The notes beneath the pieces are model-generated. The model searched no databases and was not told the origin of the DNA. It saw only the letters and a program-made list of their open reading frames with translations. DNA of 64,000 nucleotides from an uncultured Propionibacteriaceae bacterium (GTDB lineage: Bacteria; Actinomycetota; Actinomycetes; Propionibacteriales; Propionibacteriaceae), in contig CALBCJ010000038.1 of NCBI GenBank assembly GCA_937926975.1, positions 1 to 64,000 of the forward strand. Direction: 5' to 3'. How positions within the stretch are numbered: the stretch's first letter is position 1; every line of letters starts with the position of its first letter. Both the position numbers and the translations under genes were made by a program. Shown here one piece after another: positions 15,345 through 23,338 of this stretch.

Positions 15345-16565
15345 ATGACATCGTTGCGGGGTCGCGTGGTTGTCGCGGCGGTGGTGGCCTGCCTGGCGGT
15401 GGCAGGGTGCCACGCCGGTCCGTCCTCCGCACCCAGTGCGTCCGCCCTGAACGCGGACGGGTGTATCTCCGCGTTCGACGCGGCCCAGGACTACTTCCCT
15501 GACAAGGCCACGTTCTCCAAGGCCAGCAACATCACCGTCGAGTACCACCGCTCGTACAAGGTGGTCACGGTCAAGCAGCCGGCTCCTGGGGCCAGCGCCG
15601 AGACGTACGTCCTGGTCCACTGCGGCGCCCCTGCCCCCACGCTCGAGGGCGACCTCGAGAAGGCCCAGAAGATCACGGTCCCGGTCAAGCGGGTCGCTGC
15701 GGCCTCGACGACTCAGGTCCCGGCCTTCGAGCTCGCCAACCGGGTTGACGCCCTGGCCGGGGTGGGCAACGCCGAGATGATCAGCGACGGCCCGACCAAG
15801 GACGCGATCGCGGCCGGGAAGATCCAGGGCCTCCAGAGCGACGGCATGTCGGTCAGCGTCGAGAGCGTCGCCGGGGTCAAGCCGGACCTGTTCGTCACCT
15901 CCGGCACCAGCGACCCGGCCCACGCCAAGATCCGCGAGCTGGGCATCCCGGTCGTGGCCGACGCCGAGTGGCTCGAGACCTCACCCCTGGGGCGCTCGGA
16001 GTGGATCAAGCTCCAGGCCCTGTTCCTCAACGCCGAGGCCACGATCAACCCGGTCTTCGACAAGATCGTGAAGGACTACACCGAGGTGGCCGCGAAGGCC
16101 GCCGCCGCGACCGGCGCGAAGCCGACCGTCCTGGCCGGGGCGATGTACCAGGGTGAGTTCAACGCGGCCAGCGAGGACGGCTACGTCGGAGCCCTGATCC
16201 GCGACGCCGGGGCGACGAATGCGCTGGCCGCCGAGACCAGCGGCCAGGGCAGCACCAAGCTGGGCCTGGAAGTGGTCCTGGCCAAGGGGTCGAGCGCCCA
16301 GTTCTGGATCAACAGCAACCTGGGTGGCCCCTCTGCGACCCTGGCCGCGGTGACCCAGGCCGACCCGCGGCTGGCCGAGCTTCAGGCCGTCAAGGACGGC
16401 AGCGTCTGGGACTACTCCAAGCGCGTCAACGCCAGTGGCGGCAACGACTACTGGCAGAACGGCGTCGTACGCCCCGACCTGGTGCTCGCCGACCTGGTCG
16501 CGATCTTCCACCCCGAGGTGCTGCCCAACCACCAGTTCACCTACTACGAGCAGATCAAGCGCTGA
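15345..16565 (+). CDS. btuF: Cobalamin ABC importer substrate-binding lipoprotein
   Basis: A 406-aa periplasmic-binding-type lipoprotein with signal MTSLRGRVVVAAVVACLAVAGC, lipobox AVAGC and lipidated Cys at about 22. The body follows the FhuD/BtuF (TroA-like) fold: an N-lobe with VKRVAAASTTQVPAFELANR and a segment VAGVKPDLFVTSGTSDPAHA (the typical KPDLV-type strand), a long backbone helix (about 225-250), and a C-lobe ending HPEVLPNHQFTYYEQIKR. It should deliver corrinoid to the BtuC channel. The cobalamin riboswitch directly upstream is the main reason to prefer B12 over a siderophore. It lies 1 base before the permease start. Confidence 0.85.
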   Translation: MTSLRGRVVVAAVVACLAVAGCHAGPSSAPSASALNADGCISAFDAAQDYFPDKATFSKASNITVEYHRSYKVVTVKQPAPGASAETYVLVHCGAPAPTLEGDLEKAQKITVPVKRVAAASTTQVPAFELANRVDALAGVGNAEMISDGPTKDAIAAGKIQGLQSDGMSVSVESVAGVKPDLFVTSGTSDPAHAKIRELGIPVVADAEWLETSPLGRSEWIKLQALFLNAEATINPVFDKIVKDYTEVAAKAAAATGAKPTVLAGAMYQGEFNAASEDGYVGALIRDAGATNALAAETSGQGSTKLGLEVVLAKGSSAQFWINSNLGGPSATLAAVTQADPRLAELQAVKDGSVWDYSKRVNASGGNDYWQNGVVRPDLVLADLVAIFHPEVLPNHQFTYYEQIKR

Positions 16566-16566
16566 G

Positions 16567-17640
16567 GTGACGGTGGTGGCCCCGGGGGCCACCACCAGCC
16601 CAGCCGGGCGACCGGGCAGGCGCGGGCTGCGGCTCGCGTGCGTGCTGGCTGCCCTCGCGGTCGTCGTCGTGCTCGGGCTGGTGGTGGGGCCCCTGCCGCT
16701 GTCACTGGCGGAGGTCTGGGACGGTCTACTGTCGCGCGGGCCGCGCATGAACCAGCTGATCATCCGCGACGTACGGCTGCCGCGGACCGTCACCGCCGTC
16801 CTCGTCGGCTCGGCCCTCGGGGTCAGCGGTCTGCTCATGCAGACCCTGTTTCGCAACCCGCTGGCCGACCCTCAGGTGCTGGGCGTGTCCTCGGGCGCCA
16901 GCTTCGGGGTGGCGGTCGTGGTTCTGAGCGCGGGCGGCGCGCCCGGGACTGCTCAGACCTTCACCTCGGGCCTCGGGCTCGCCAGCGACGTCCTGATCAC
17001 CCTCGCCGCTGGCGCCGGAGCCGCCGTCGTCATGACCCTGGTGCTGGCCGCAGGCCGGTGGCTCAGGTCGGCGACCACCCTCCTGCTGCTCGGCGTGATG
17101 GTGGGGTACCTGGTCTCCTCCGGGGTGACGATCCTGCTGGCGGCTGCGTCGCCAGAACGGGTCCAGCAGTTCACCCTGTGGGGGTTCGGGAGCTACCGCG
17201 GGGTCACCTGGGACAACCTGCGCATCCTGGCCCCGGTCATCCTGGTCGCAGCCGCAGGAGCCTGGCTGCTGGCCAAGCCGCTCAACGCGCTCCTGCTCGG
17301 CGAGCGGTACGCCCGGACGATGGGCATCGACGTCCGTGCGACCCGCCTGCGCATCATCCTGGTCACCGCCGCGCTGGCTGGGGTCTCCACCGCCTTCTGC
17401 GGTCCGATCGCCTTTCTCGGGATCGCTGTTCCCCACGTCTGCCGGGGCCTGTTCGCGTCGTCCAACCACCGGGTCCTGCTGCCGGCCTGCCTCGTGGTGG
17501 GAGGCACGGTGGCTCTTCTGGCCGACATCTGCTCGCAGCTGCCCGGGGAGAACGTGCTCCCGCTCAACGCGGTCAACGCGGCCTTCGGGGCACCTGTGGT
17601 GATCTTCGTGCTGCTGAGCAGCCGCCGGAGGCTGACATGA
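16567..17640 (+). CDS. btuC: Cobalamin ABC importer permease (FecCD family)
   Basis: A 357-aa type II importer permease of the FecCD/BtuC family with about nine to ten helices. Family motifs include RLPRTVTAVLVGSALGVSGL, FRNPLADPQVLGVSSGASFG and, near the C terminus, FCGPIAFLGIAVPHVCRGLF followed by DHRxLLPA-like SNHRVLLPACLVVGG. The start is GTG at 16567, one base after the btuF stop; the first 20 residues are a Pro/Gly-rich cytoplasmic lead. It overlaps the ATPase gene by 4 bp. It forms the membrane channel of the B12 importer. Confidence 0.9.
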   Translation: MTVVAPGATTSPAGRPGRRGLRLACVLAALAVVVVLGLVVGPLPLSLAEVWDGLLSRGPRMNQLIIRDVRLPRTVTAVLVGSALGVSGLLMQTLFRNPLADPQVLGVSSGASFGVAVVVLSAGGAPGTAQTFTSGLGLASDVLITLAAGAGAAVVMTLVLAAGRWLRSATTLLLLGVMVGYLVSSGVTILLAAASPERVQQFTLWGFGSYRGVTWDNLRILAPVILVAAAGAWLLAKPLNALLLGERYARTMGIDVRATRLRIILVTAALAGVSTAFCGPIAFLGIAVPHVCRGLFASSNHRVLLPACLVVGGTVALLADICSQLPGENVLPLNAVNAAFGAPVVIFVLLSSRRRLT

Positions 17641-18674
17641 CGGCCCCGCTGGTCTTCGAGAACCTCACCGTCGGGTACGCGGCCCGACGGCGGCGCCGCC
17701 GCGATGTCCTGACCCAGGTGTCCGGGACGGTCCACTCAGGCGAGCTGGTGGCGCTGGTCGGCCCGAACGGGGCCGGCAAGTCCACTCTGCTGCGCAGCCT
17801 CGCCGGCCTCCAGCCCTCATTCGGCGGCACCGTACGGCTGTGCGGGGCCGAGCGTGACTCCCTGTCCCGGCGCGAGGTCGCCCGCCGGATGGCCGTCGTC
17901 CTCACCGACCGGTTCGACGCGGAGCGGCTGACGGTACACGAGCTGGTCGCTCTGGGGCGCCAGCCGTACACCGGGGTCACCGGGTCGACCAGCGCCGACG
18001 ACGAGCGCGTGATCACCGACGCGCTGACGGTCTGCGGCGCCCTCGGCTTTCGAGACCGGGAGGTCGTCACCCTCTCCGACGGCCAGCGTCAGCGCGTCCT
18101 GGTGGCCCGGGCCCTGGCGCAGCAGCCGAGCGTGCTGCTGCTGGACGAGCCCACCGCCTTCCTGGACCCTCCCGGGCGGGTCGCCCTGATCGACCTGCTG
18201 CGCGAGCTGTGCACCAGCCGCGGGCTGGCGGTGGTCGTGTGCACCCACGACCTGGAGGGCGTGCTGCGCGACGTCGACCAGGTCTGGGTGACGACCGGTG
18301 ATGGCGGCCTGTCCTGCGCAGTACCCGAGCAGATGATCCTCGACGGCACTTTGACAAGGCAGTTCGCCACTCCGGGGGTGTGCTTCGACGTTGCGACGCT
18401 GACCTTCCGCAGCGAGCGGGCAGGATGCCCGCGGGTGGTGGTCCACGGCGACGGCGTACGCGCGGCGACGGCGGCGCTGACGATGTACCGCGCCGGGTAC
18501 GACACCGCGACCGCCCCGGCCGGGACCAGGGATCCCGACGGGGTGTGGGTCAGCGTCGAGGCCGACTCGTGGACCCTGCACACCCCCGACGGTGACTGCC
18601 CGCCCGCCCGTCGGCTGAGTGCGCTGCGGGAGCAGGCGCTCGCCCAGCGTCGTACGTCACCAGCGAAGCGCTGA
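17637..18674 (+). CDS. btuD: Cobalamin ABC importer ATPase with C-terminal extension
   Basis: A 345-aa ABC ATPase. Walker A GPNGAGKST (residues 42-50), signature LSDGQRQRVLVARALAQQPS, Walker B VLLLDEPTAFLD and switch His in VVCTHDLE mark a FecE/BtuD-type importer ATPase. The core ends near residue 240; the last ~100 residues (from RAGCPRVVVHGDGVRAATAA on, with MYRAGYDTATA) form an extra alpha/beta domain reminiscent of C-terminal domains on some B12-importer ATPases that are absent from E. coli BtuD. It ends 10 bases before the convergent permease gene. Riboswitch-controlled with btuF and btuC. Confidence 0.88.
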   Translation: MTAPLVFENLTVGYAARRRRRRDVLTQVSGTVHSGELVALVGPNGAGKSTLLRSLAGLQPSFGGTVRLCGAERDSLSRREVARRMAVVLTDRFDAERLTVHELVALGRQPYTGVTGSTSADDERVITDALTVCGALGFRDREVVTLSDGQRQRVLVARALAQQPSVLLLDEPTAFLDPPGRVALIDLLRELCTSRGLAVVVCTHDLEGVLRDVDQVWVTTGDGGLSCAVPEQMILDGTLTRQFATPGVCFDVATLTFRSERAGCPRVVVHGDGVRAATAALTMYRAGYDTATAPAGTRDPDGVWVSVEADSWTLHTPDGDCPPARRLSALREQALAQRRTSPAKR

Positions 18675-18683
18675 CGGGCCTGG

Positions 18684-20111
18684 TCAGCGCAGGTCCTCGG
18701 CGCCGGGGAAGTCGTCGAGGTTGTCGAACTGCATGTCCAGGGTGGTCTCGGGGTGGCGCTTGCGGAAGAAGGACTCCACCAGCCACAGCACCAGACCGAG
18801 CAGCAGCAGCACCCCGGCGATCCAGTACTGCTCCAGGTCACGGCCGGTCCACGGGCCGACCAGGTAGAAGGTGCAGACCGCCGCCACGGCCGGGACCGCC
18901 GCCGGCGTCCGGAAGTGGTGGTGCTCGACCTGGTCCTTGCGCAGCACCAGGACCGCGATGTTCACGATCGTGAACACCGCCAGCAGCAGCAGCGCGGTCG
19001 TGCCGCCGAGCTGGGAGACCTGCCCGACGAAGGTGATCAGGACGACCGCCAGGGCCGTGGTGAAGATGATCGACACCCACGGCGTACGGCGGGTGGGGTG
19101 GACCTTGCTCAAGAAGCCCGGCAGCACCCGCTCGCGCGACATCCCGTACAGCAGCCGCGACGCCATCATCATGTTCAGCAGCGCCGTGTTCGCGACCGCG
19201 AACATCGAGATGAACGGGAAGATCGTGCCGATCGGCAGGTTCGGGGCGCCGACCTGGACCACCTGCAGCAGCGGCGTCGCGCCCTGCTTGCTGAGCTCGC
19301 CCGGCGGCACCAGCGCGACCGCAGTGATCGACACCAGGACGTAGATCACGCCGGTGATCCCGAGCCCGGTCAGCATCACCTTCGGGAACACCGTGGACGG
19401 GTTCTTGGTCTCCTCGGCCATGTTCACCGAGTCCTCAAAGCCGACCATGGCGAAGAAGGCCAGCGAGGTCGCCGCCGAGACCGCCAGGAAGACGCTCTTG
19501 TCCTGCCCGGTGTCGAAGACCGCGACCTGGGAGAAGTCAGCCCGGCCCTGGGTGACGGCGTAGATCCCGACGAAGATCACCAGCAGCAGCCCGGACAGCT
19601 CGATCAGGGTCAGCACCACGTTGGTCACCATGCTGTGCCCGACACCCCAGAAGTTGACGCCCATGATGATCAGCACGAACGCGATCGACAGCAGCGTCAC
19701 CAGCAGCTGCGACGAGCCGAGGTGGAAGCCCTTGACCAGGTTCTGGGCGAAGGCCCGCGACGCCGTCGCCGCGGAGGTGATGCCCGACGCCATCACGGTG
19801 AAGGTGACCAGAAAGGTGAGCAGGTGAATCCCGAAGGCCTTGTGCGTGTACAGGGCTGCCCCGGCCGCCTGCGGGTACTTGGTGACCAGCTCCAGGTAGC
19901 TGAAGGCGGTCAGGAAGGCGACCACAAAGGCCAGCAGAAAGGGCACCCAGACGGCGCCGCCGACATGCTTGGCCACGGTGCCGGTCAGGGCATAGATGCC
20001 AGTGCCGAGGACGTCGCCGATGATGAACAGCAGCAGCAGCCCAGGGCTCAGGACCCGCTTGAGCTCGGTGGTGGTCTCGCCGGTCGCGGTGACCGGTGCC
20101 TGGTCGTTCAT
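18684..20111 (-). CDS. APC-family amino-acid permease
   Basis: A 475-aa transporter with 12 predicted helices. The first, GLLLLFIIGDVLGTGIYALT, carries the G-x-G-(I/T)-x-x substrate-binding unwound motif, and the helix-six region FFAMVGFEDSVNMAEETKNP is the family hallmark (GFE plus AEE), matching cationic/neutral amino-acid permeases of the APC superfamily. Between helices eight and nine is ASRLLYGMSRERVLPGFLSKVHPTRRTP. The C-terminal tail is acidic (DMQFDNLDDFPGAEDLR). ATG at 20111 has a GGAAGGA site. Substrate cannot be assigned. It lies alone on the minus strand between the B12 importer and the second subtilase. Confidence 0.9.
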   Translation of the reverse strand: MNDQAPVTATGETTTELKRVLSPGLLLLFIIGDVLGTGIYALTGTVAKHVGGAVWVPFLLAFVVAFLTAFSYLELVTKYPQAAGAALYTHKAFGIHLLTFLVTFTVMASGITSAATASRAFAQNLVKGFHLGSSQLLVTLLSIAFVLIIMGVNFWGVGHSMVTNVVLTLIELSGLLLVIFVGIYAVTQGRADFSQVAVFDTGQDKSVFLAVSAATSLAFFAMVGFEDSVNMAEETKNPSTVFPKVMLTGLGITGVIYVLVSITAVALVPPGELSKQGATPLLQVVQVGAPNLPIGTIFPFISMFAVANTALLNMMMASRLLYGMSRERVLPGFLSKVHPTRRTPWVSIIFTTALAVVLITFVGQVSQLGGTTALLLLAVFTIVNIAVLVLRKDQVEHHHFRTPAAVPAVAAVCTFYLVGPWTGRDLEQYWIAGVLLLLGLVLWLVESFFRKRHPETTLDMQFDNLDDFPGAEDLR

Positions 20112-20429
20112 GCGATGTCCTTCCCGGGCGCCGCAGGGTGACCTGAGTCGTCCCAGCAGGCACTCACTCTCCTGGCGGAGGAGGCCGGCTCCGGACGGCG
20201 TCCGGGCGGCTCGACCCTACGTCGTTGAGGGGGCAGCCCTCAGCGGCGTCTCAGTATCTGCCCTGCCGACGGGCACTCGCCCAGCCGCGGCCCTGGGGCC
20301 GAGGTCGCCGGCAGGCCGGTGGCCGGGCCGGAGAGACCGACGCTCGCCTGGGCCAGGTGCGGTACGGCCGACCGGGGCCGGCGAGCCCGCTCGACCCCGG
20401 TCTGACCAGGAGCGCTGCCTCCTAGGCTC
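20112..20429. other. Intergenic region between subtilase 2 and the permease
   Basis: About 320 bases holding the likely terminator of the second subtilase (20370-20402) and the upstream region of the APC permease. No riboswitch consensus or small gene was recognised. Confidence 0.5.
20370..20402 (-). terminator. Terminator of the second subtilase gene
   Basis: Stem GACCGGGG / CCCCGGTC (8 bp) with a nested CGAGC-CC-GCTCG hairpin, 28 bases downstream of the subtilase stop codon at 20430. No U-tract. Confidence 0.55.
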
Positions 20430-23033
20430 CTAGGCCGAGCCTCGCTGGATCGTGAACGCCGGCGAGGTCCAGGTCTCGGTGTGGGCCGGGTTGGTCGGGT
20501 CACCGAGCGGCTTCAGAGCCTTGAGCACGATCACGTACCGGCCGTCCGGGACCGGCTGCGGCTCACCCTGGGGGCCGGGGAAGGTCCCGTCGAACACGTA
20601 CGGCACGCCGCCCGGGTCCTTGCCGATCGGCCCGGTCTGGAACCAGGTCGTGAAGCCGGGGCTGACCAGGTGGTGGTTGCCCTGCTCGTCGACCCGGTAG
20701 ATCTCCCCGGCCAGGTTGCTCGCCGGGAAGCTGAGGTGCACGACCGCGATTGGCAGGTCTCCGTTCACCATCGTGTACGTCGGCGACCCGGGCTCCGGCC
20801 GGGGACCGTCCGGGGACTGCTTGGCCAGCGTCGGCAGACCGATGCCGGTGAACAGAGTCACCGTCTGGTAGTCGCCGGCCATCCCGGCGTACGGGATCCG
20901 CAAGGTCTGCCCGTTGTCCGTGCTCAGGACCACCCAGCCGCCGTAGACCGCGTGCTCAGGGCCGGCGGGCGGGGTGATGCTGACCTGGAAGGTGGCCTTG
21001 CTCTGCCCGCCCAAGTGGACGATGGCGGGCCCGGACATCCCGGCGCTGGACCAGACCCGGCCGCCGGTCGGGGCGAGCCCGATCGAGTCCTGCTTCCACA
21101 CCTGGTACAGGTGGTACCCGTCGTCAGTGTTGGTCAGGGTGATCTGGATCGTCTTGGTGCCGCCCTGGCCCTCACCCGTGCTGATCTTGTCTGGCGTCAC
21201 GCTCTGCCGAGTCTGCACGGCCCGGTCGACCCGCAGCAGGCCGGCGCCCTGCCGGCTGACCGTGGCCGGGACCCGCCGCTCGTCGTCGTTGCTGCTCTCA
21301 GGGACCGGTACCGCGGTCGACAGCAGCCGCTGCCGGATCGCGGAGGGCTGGGCCCTGCCCTGAGTCGATTCGAGGTACAGCGCGACCGAGCCCGTCACGT
21401 GCGGGGCCGCCATTGAGGTGCCGGACAGGTTCTCGGTCCGGCCCTTCTCCAGCGGGAAGGTCGACACGATGCCCGCCCCCGGAGCTACCAGGTCGGGCTT
21501 CAGGCTCAGGTCGGCGGCCAGCCCTCCGGAGCTGTTACCGGAAACAGTCCCGGCCGACGGGTTGGGCGAGGCGTGCCAGTGAGGCGTCCAGCTCACCGTG
21601 ACCGGGCCCTCGGCCAGTCGCTTCAGGATCAGGTCCCCGTCGGGCTGGCTGACTCCTACCACCGGGATCGTGACCGGCTCGGCGCCGTTGAGGTAGGGGC
21701 TGAACGGGGGCTCGTACTGGCTGTGCATCACGACCGCCGCGGCGCCCGCCTTCTGCGCGCGAAGTGCCTTGTCGTACTGGGAGCAGCCGCCTCCCCAGTC
21801 GGTGATGAGGACCGCCTTGCCCCGGACGTCCGCGAGCTGGGAGCAGCCGGTGTTCGGGACGTCGGGCGGGTTGTCCGGCCCGGCCGCAACCAGTGTCAGC
21901 CCGCCGGTGCTGGGCGGCAGCGGAGAACCGATCGCGGCCGCGAACACTACTTCTTTGCTGTCGGGGGAGAGCAGGAGCATCCGCTGCTTGACGGTGGCGT
22001 TGCTGACCGAGCCGACCGTGATCGCGCCCGGCGCCACCCCGGGCGAGCCGAGGGTGAAGGCGGTGGCGTTGTTGCCGGCCGAGACCACCACCGGCACCCC
22101 GGCCTCGGTCATGGCCTGGGCAGCGACCGCGACCGGGTCCGACGGCCAGCTCATGTAGCTCAGGTTCAGGCTCATGTTGACCACCTGCATCCCGTCAGCC
22201 ATAGCCCGGTCCATGGCGGCCAGGATGATGTCGGTGGTGGTGGAGCCGGAGCAGCCGAAGACCCGGTACGCGCCGAGCTCGGCCTCCGGGGCGACACCAC
22301 GGATCCCGGCCTGGGCCGGGTCGCCGGCGGCGGCGATGATCCCGGCGACGTGCGTACCGTGGCCGCGGCAGTCGTCAGGGACCGGGTCCGGCTTCGGGGT
22401 GGTCTGCTGCGGGTTAGACCCGACCCCCGTGTACGCGTCGCCGACGAAGTCGGTGCCCCACCTCACTCGCGAGGTCGGGAAGGCTGTGCCGCCGGGCTTG
22501 CCGGAGCCGCCCAGGTCGGGGTGGTCGATGTCGACGCCGGAGTCGATGATCCCGACCTTGACCTGGCGGCCGGTCAGCTTGAGTGCCGACTGGGCGATGT
22601 CGACGCCGGTCATCGCCTTGGCGTCGGCGACGTCCGGGGTGCCGGGCGTGGTTGGGGGTGCGTCGACCCGGTACACCGGCCAGACCCCGGTCACCCCGGG
22701 CAGGGCCCGCAGCTGTGCCGCGGCGCGGCTCGTCGCCCGTACGGTGATGCCGTTGTAGGCGTGCTTGAGCAGCCGGGTCGGCATGACCCGGATCCCCTGG
22801 GACTGGGCCTGCGCCAGGACGCCCTGCTGGGCGGCGTCGACCTGGGTGGTGCTGCCGCCAGCGGCGACGGGGGAGCCAGCGATGGAGACAATCCACTGGT
22901 CGGGCAGCGCCCCGGTGGTCGACGGCCCGGCCGGGAAGGGGCTCGGAGGTGCGGCATGAGCGGTCAGACCGGCGGCCAGCGCCAGGGCACTGGCTGCGAC
23001 CAGACCGAGTCTCGCGTACGCAGCAGTGCGCAT
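20430..23033 (-). CDS. Secreted subtilisin-like serine protease, paralogue 2
   Basis: An 867-aa S8 peptidase with the same architecture as the gene at 12132-14741: Sec signal (cleavage near TAHAA-PPS, residue 28), I9-like propeptide (45-125), Asp164 (VGIIDSGVDIDHPDLGG), His225 (RGHGTHVAG), a PA-type insertion (TGCSQLADVRGKAVLITDWG) and Ser in LSGTSMAAPHVTG, then C-terminal beta domains ending TWTSPAFTIQRGSA. The ATG at 23033 has an AGGAGA site; upstream in-frame codons give a low-complexity leader and are not used. The catalytic set is intact. The two proteases share long identical stretches in propeptide, catalytic core and C-terminal tail, indicating duplication within the lineage. Confidence 0.93.
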   Translation of the reverse strand: MRTAAYARLGLVAASALALAAGLTAHAAPPSPFPAGPSTTGALPDQWIVSIAGSPVAAGGSTTQVDAAQQGVLAQAQSQGIRVMPTRLLKHAYNGITVRATSRAAAQLRALPGVTGVWPVYRVDAPPTTPGTPDVADAKAMTGVDIAQSALKLTGRQVKVGIIDSGVDIDHPDLGGSGKPGGTAFPTSRVRWGTDFVGDAYTGVGSNPQQTTPKPDPVPDDCRGHGTHVAGIIAAAGDPAQAGIRGVAPEAELGAYRVFGCSGSTTTDIILAAMDRAMADGMQVVNMSLNLSYMSWPSDPVAVAAQAMTEAGVPVVVSAGNNATAFTLGSPGVAPGAITVGSVSNATVKQRMLLLSPDSKEVVFAAAIGSPLPPSTGGLTLVAAGPDNPPDVPNTGCSQLADVRGKAVLITDWGGGCSQYDKALRAQKAGAAAVVMHSQYEPPFSPYLNGAEPVTIPVVGVSQPDGDLILKRLAEGPVTVSWTPHWHASPNPSAGTVSGNSSGGLAADLSLKPDLVAPGAGIVSTFPLEKGRTENLSGTSMAAPHVTGSVALYLESTQGRAQPSAIRQRLLSTAVPVPESSNDDERRVPATVSRQGAGLLRVDRAVQTRQSVTPDKISTGEGQGGTKTIQITLTNTDDGYHLYQVWKQDSIGLAPTGGRVWSSAGMSGPAIVHLGGQSKATFQVSITPPAGPEHAVYGGWVVLSTDNGQTLRIPYAGMAGDYQTVTLFTGIGLPTLAKQSPDGPRPEPGSPTYTMVNGDLPIAVVHLSFPASNLAGEIYRVDEQGNHHLVSPGFTTWFQTGPIGKDPGGVPYVFDGTFPGPQGEPQPVPDGRYVIVLKALKPLGDPTNPAHTETWTSPAFTIQRGSA

Positions 23034-23338
23034 CAGCTCTCCTCGGTGTAAGACGGTAGCCACAGCCGAGGCTACACCTGTGATCGCCTCCGAAACCCTG
23101 CCAGGGCAGGGCTTCAGCGCCGGGCGTGGTTGCATGCTGGGGCCCCCGCCGGTCCTGAGACCGGTGCCGGTCTGGCGCAGGGGCCGCCGCTGCCGGCCGG
23201 TGCCCTGGGGATCTGGACGGTCCCAGGGGCTGCGACCCAGACGGCCCCGGTATCCCTCGGCGACGTTGGGGTCAGGCTGCGGGCTAGGGTGAGCACACCC
23301 AACCGGCCGGACACCCAGACGCCCGGCGAAGGAGCAGC
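23034..23338. other. Divergent intergenic region, subtilase 2 and OPT transporter
   Basis: About 305 bases. A TAGGGT hexamer at 23285-23290 could be the -10 box of the OPT gene, leaving a leader of about 40 nt with a GAAGGAG ribosome binding site. Nothing else recognised. Confidence 0.4.

Noticed and set aside
20112..20429. Riboswitch upstream of the APC permease
   Set aside because: No c-di-AMP, lysine or glycine riboswitch consensus could be matched by eye.
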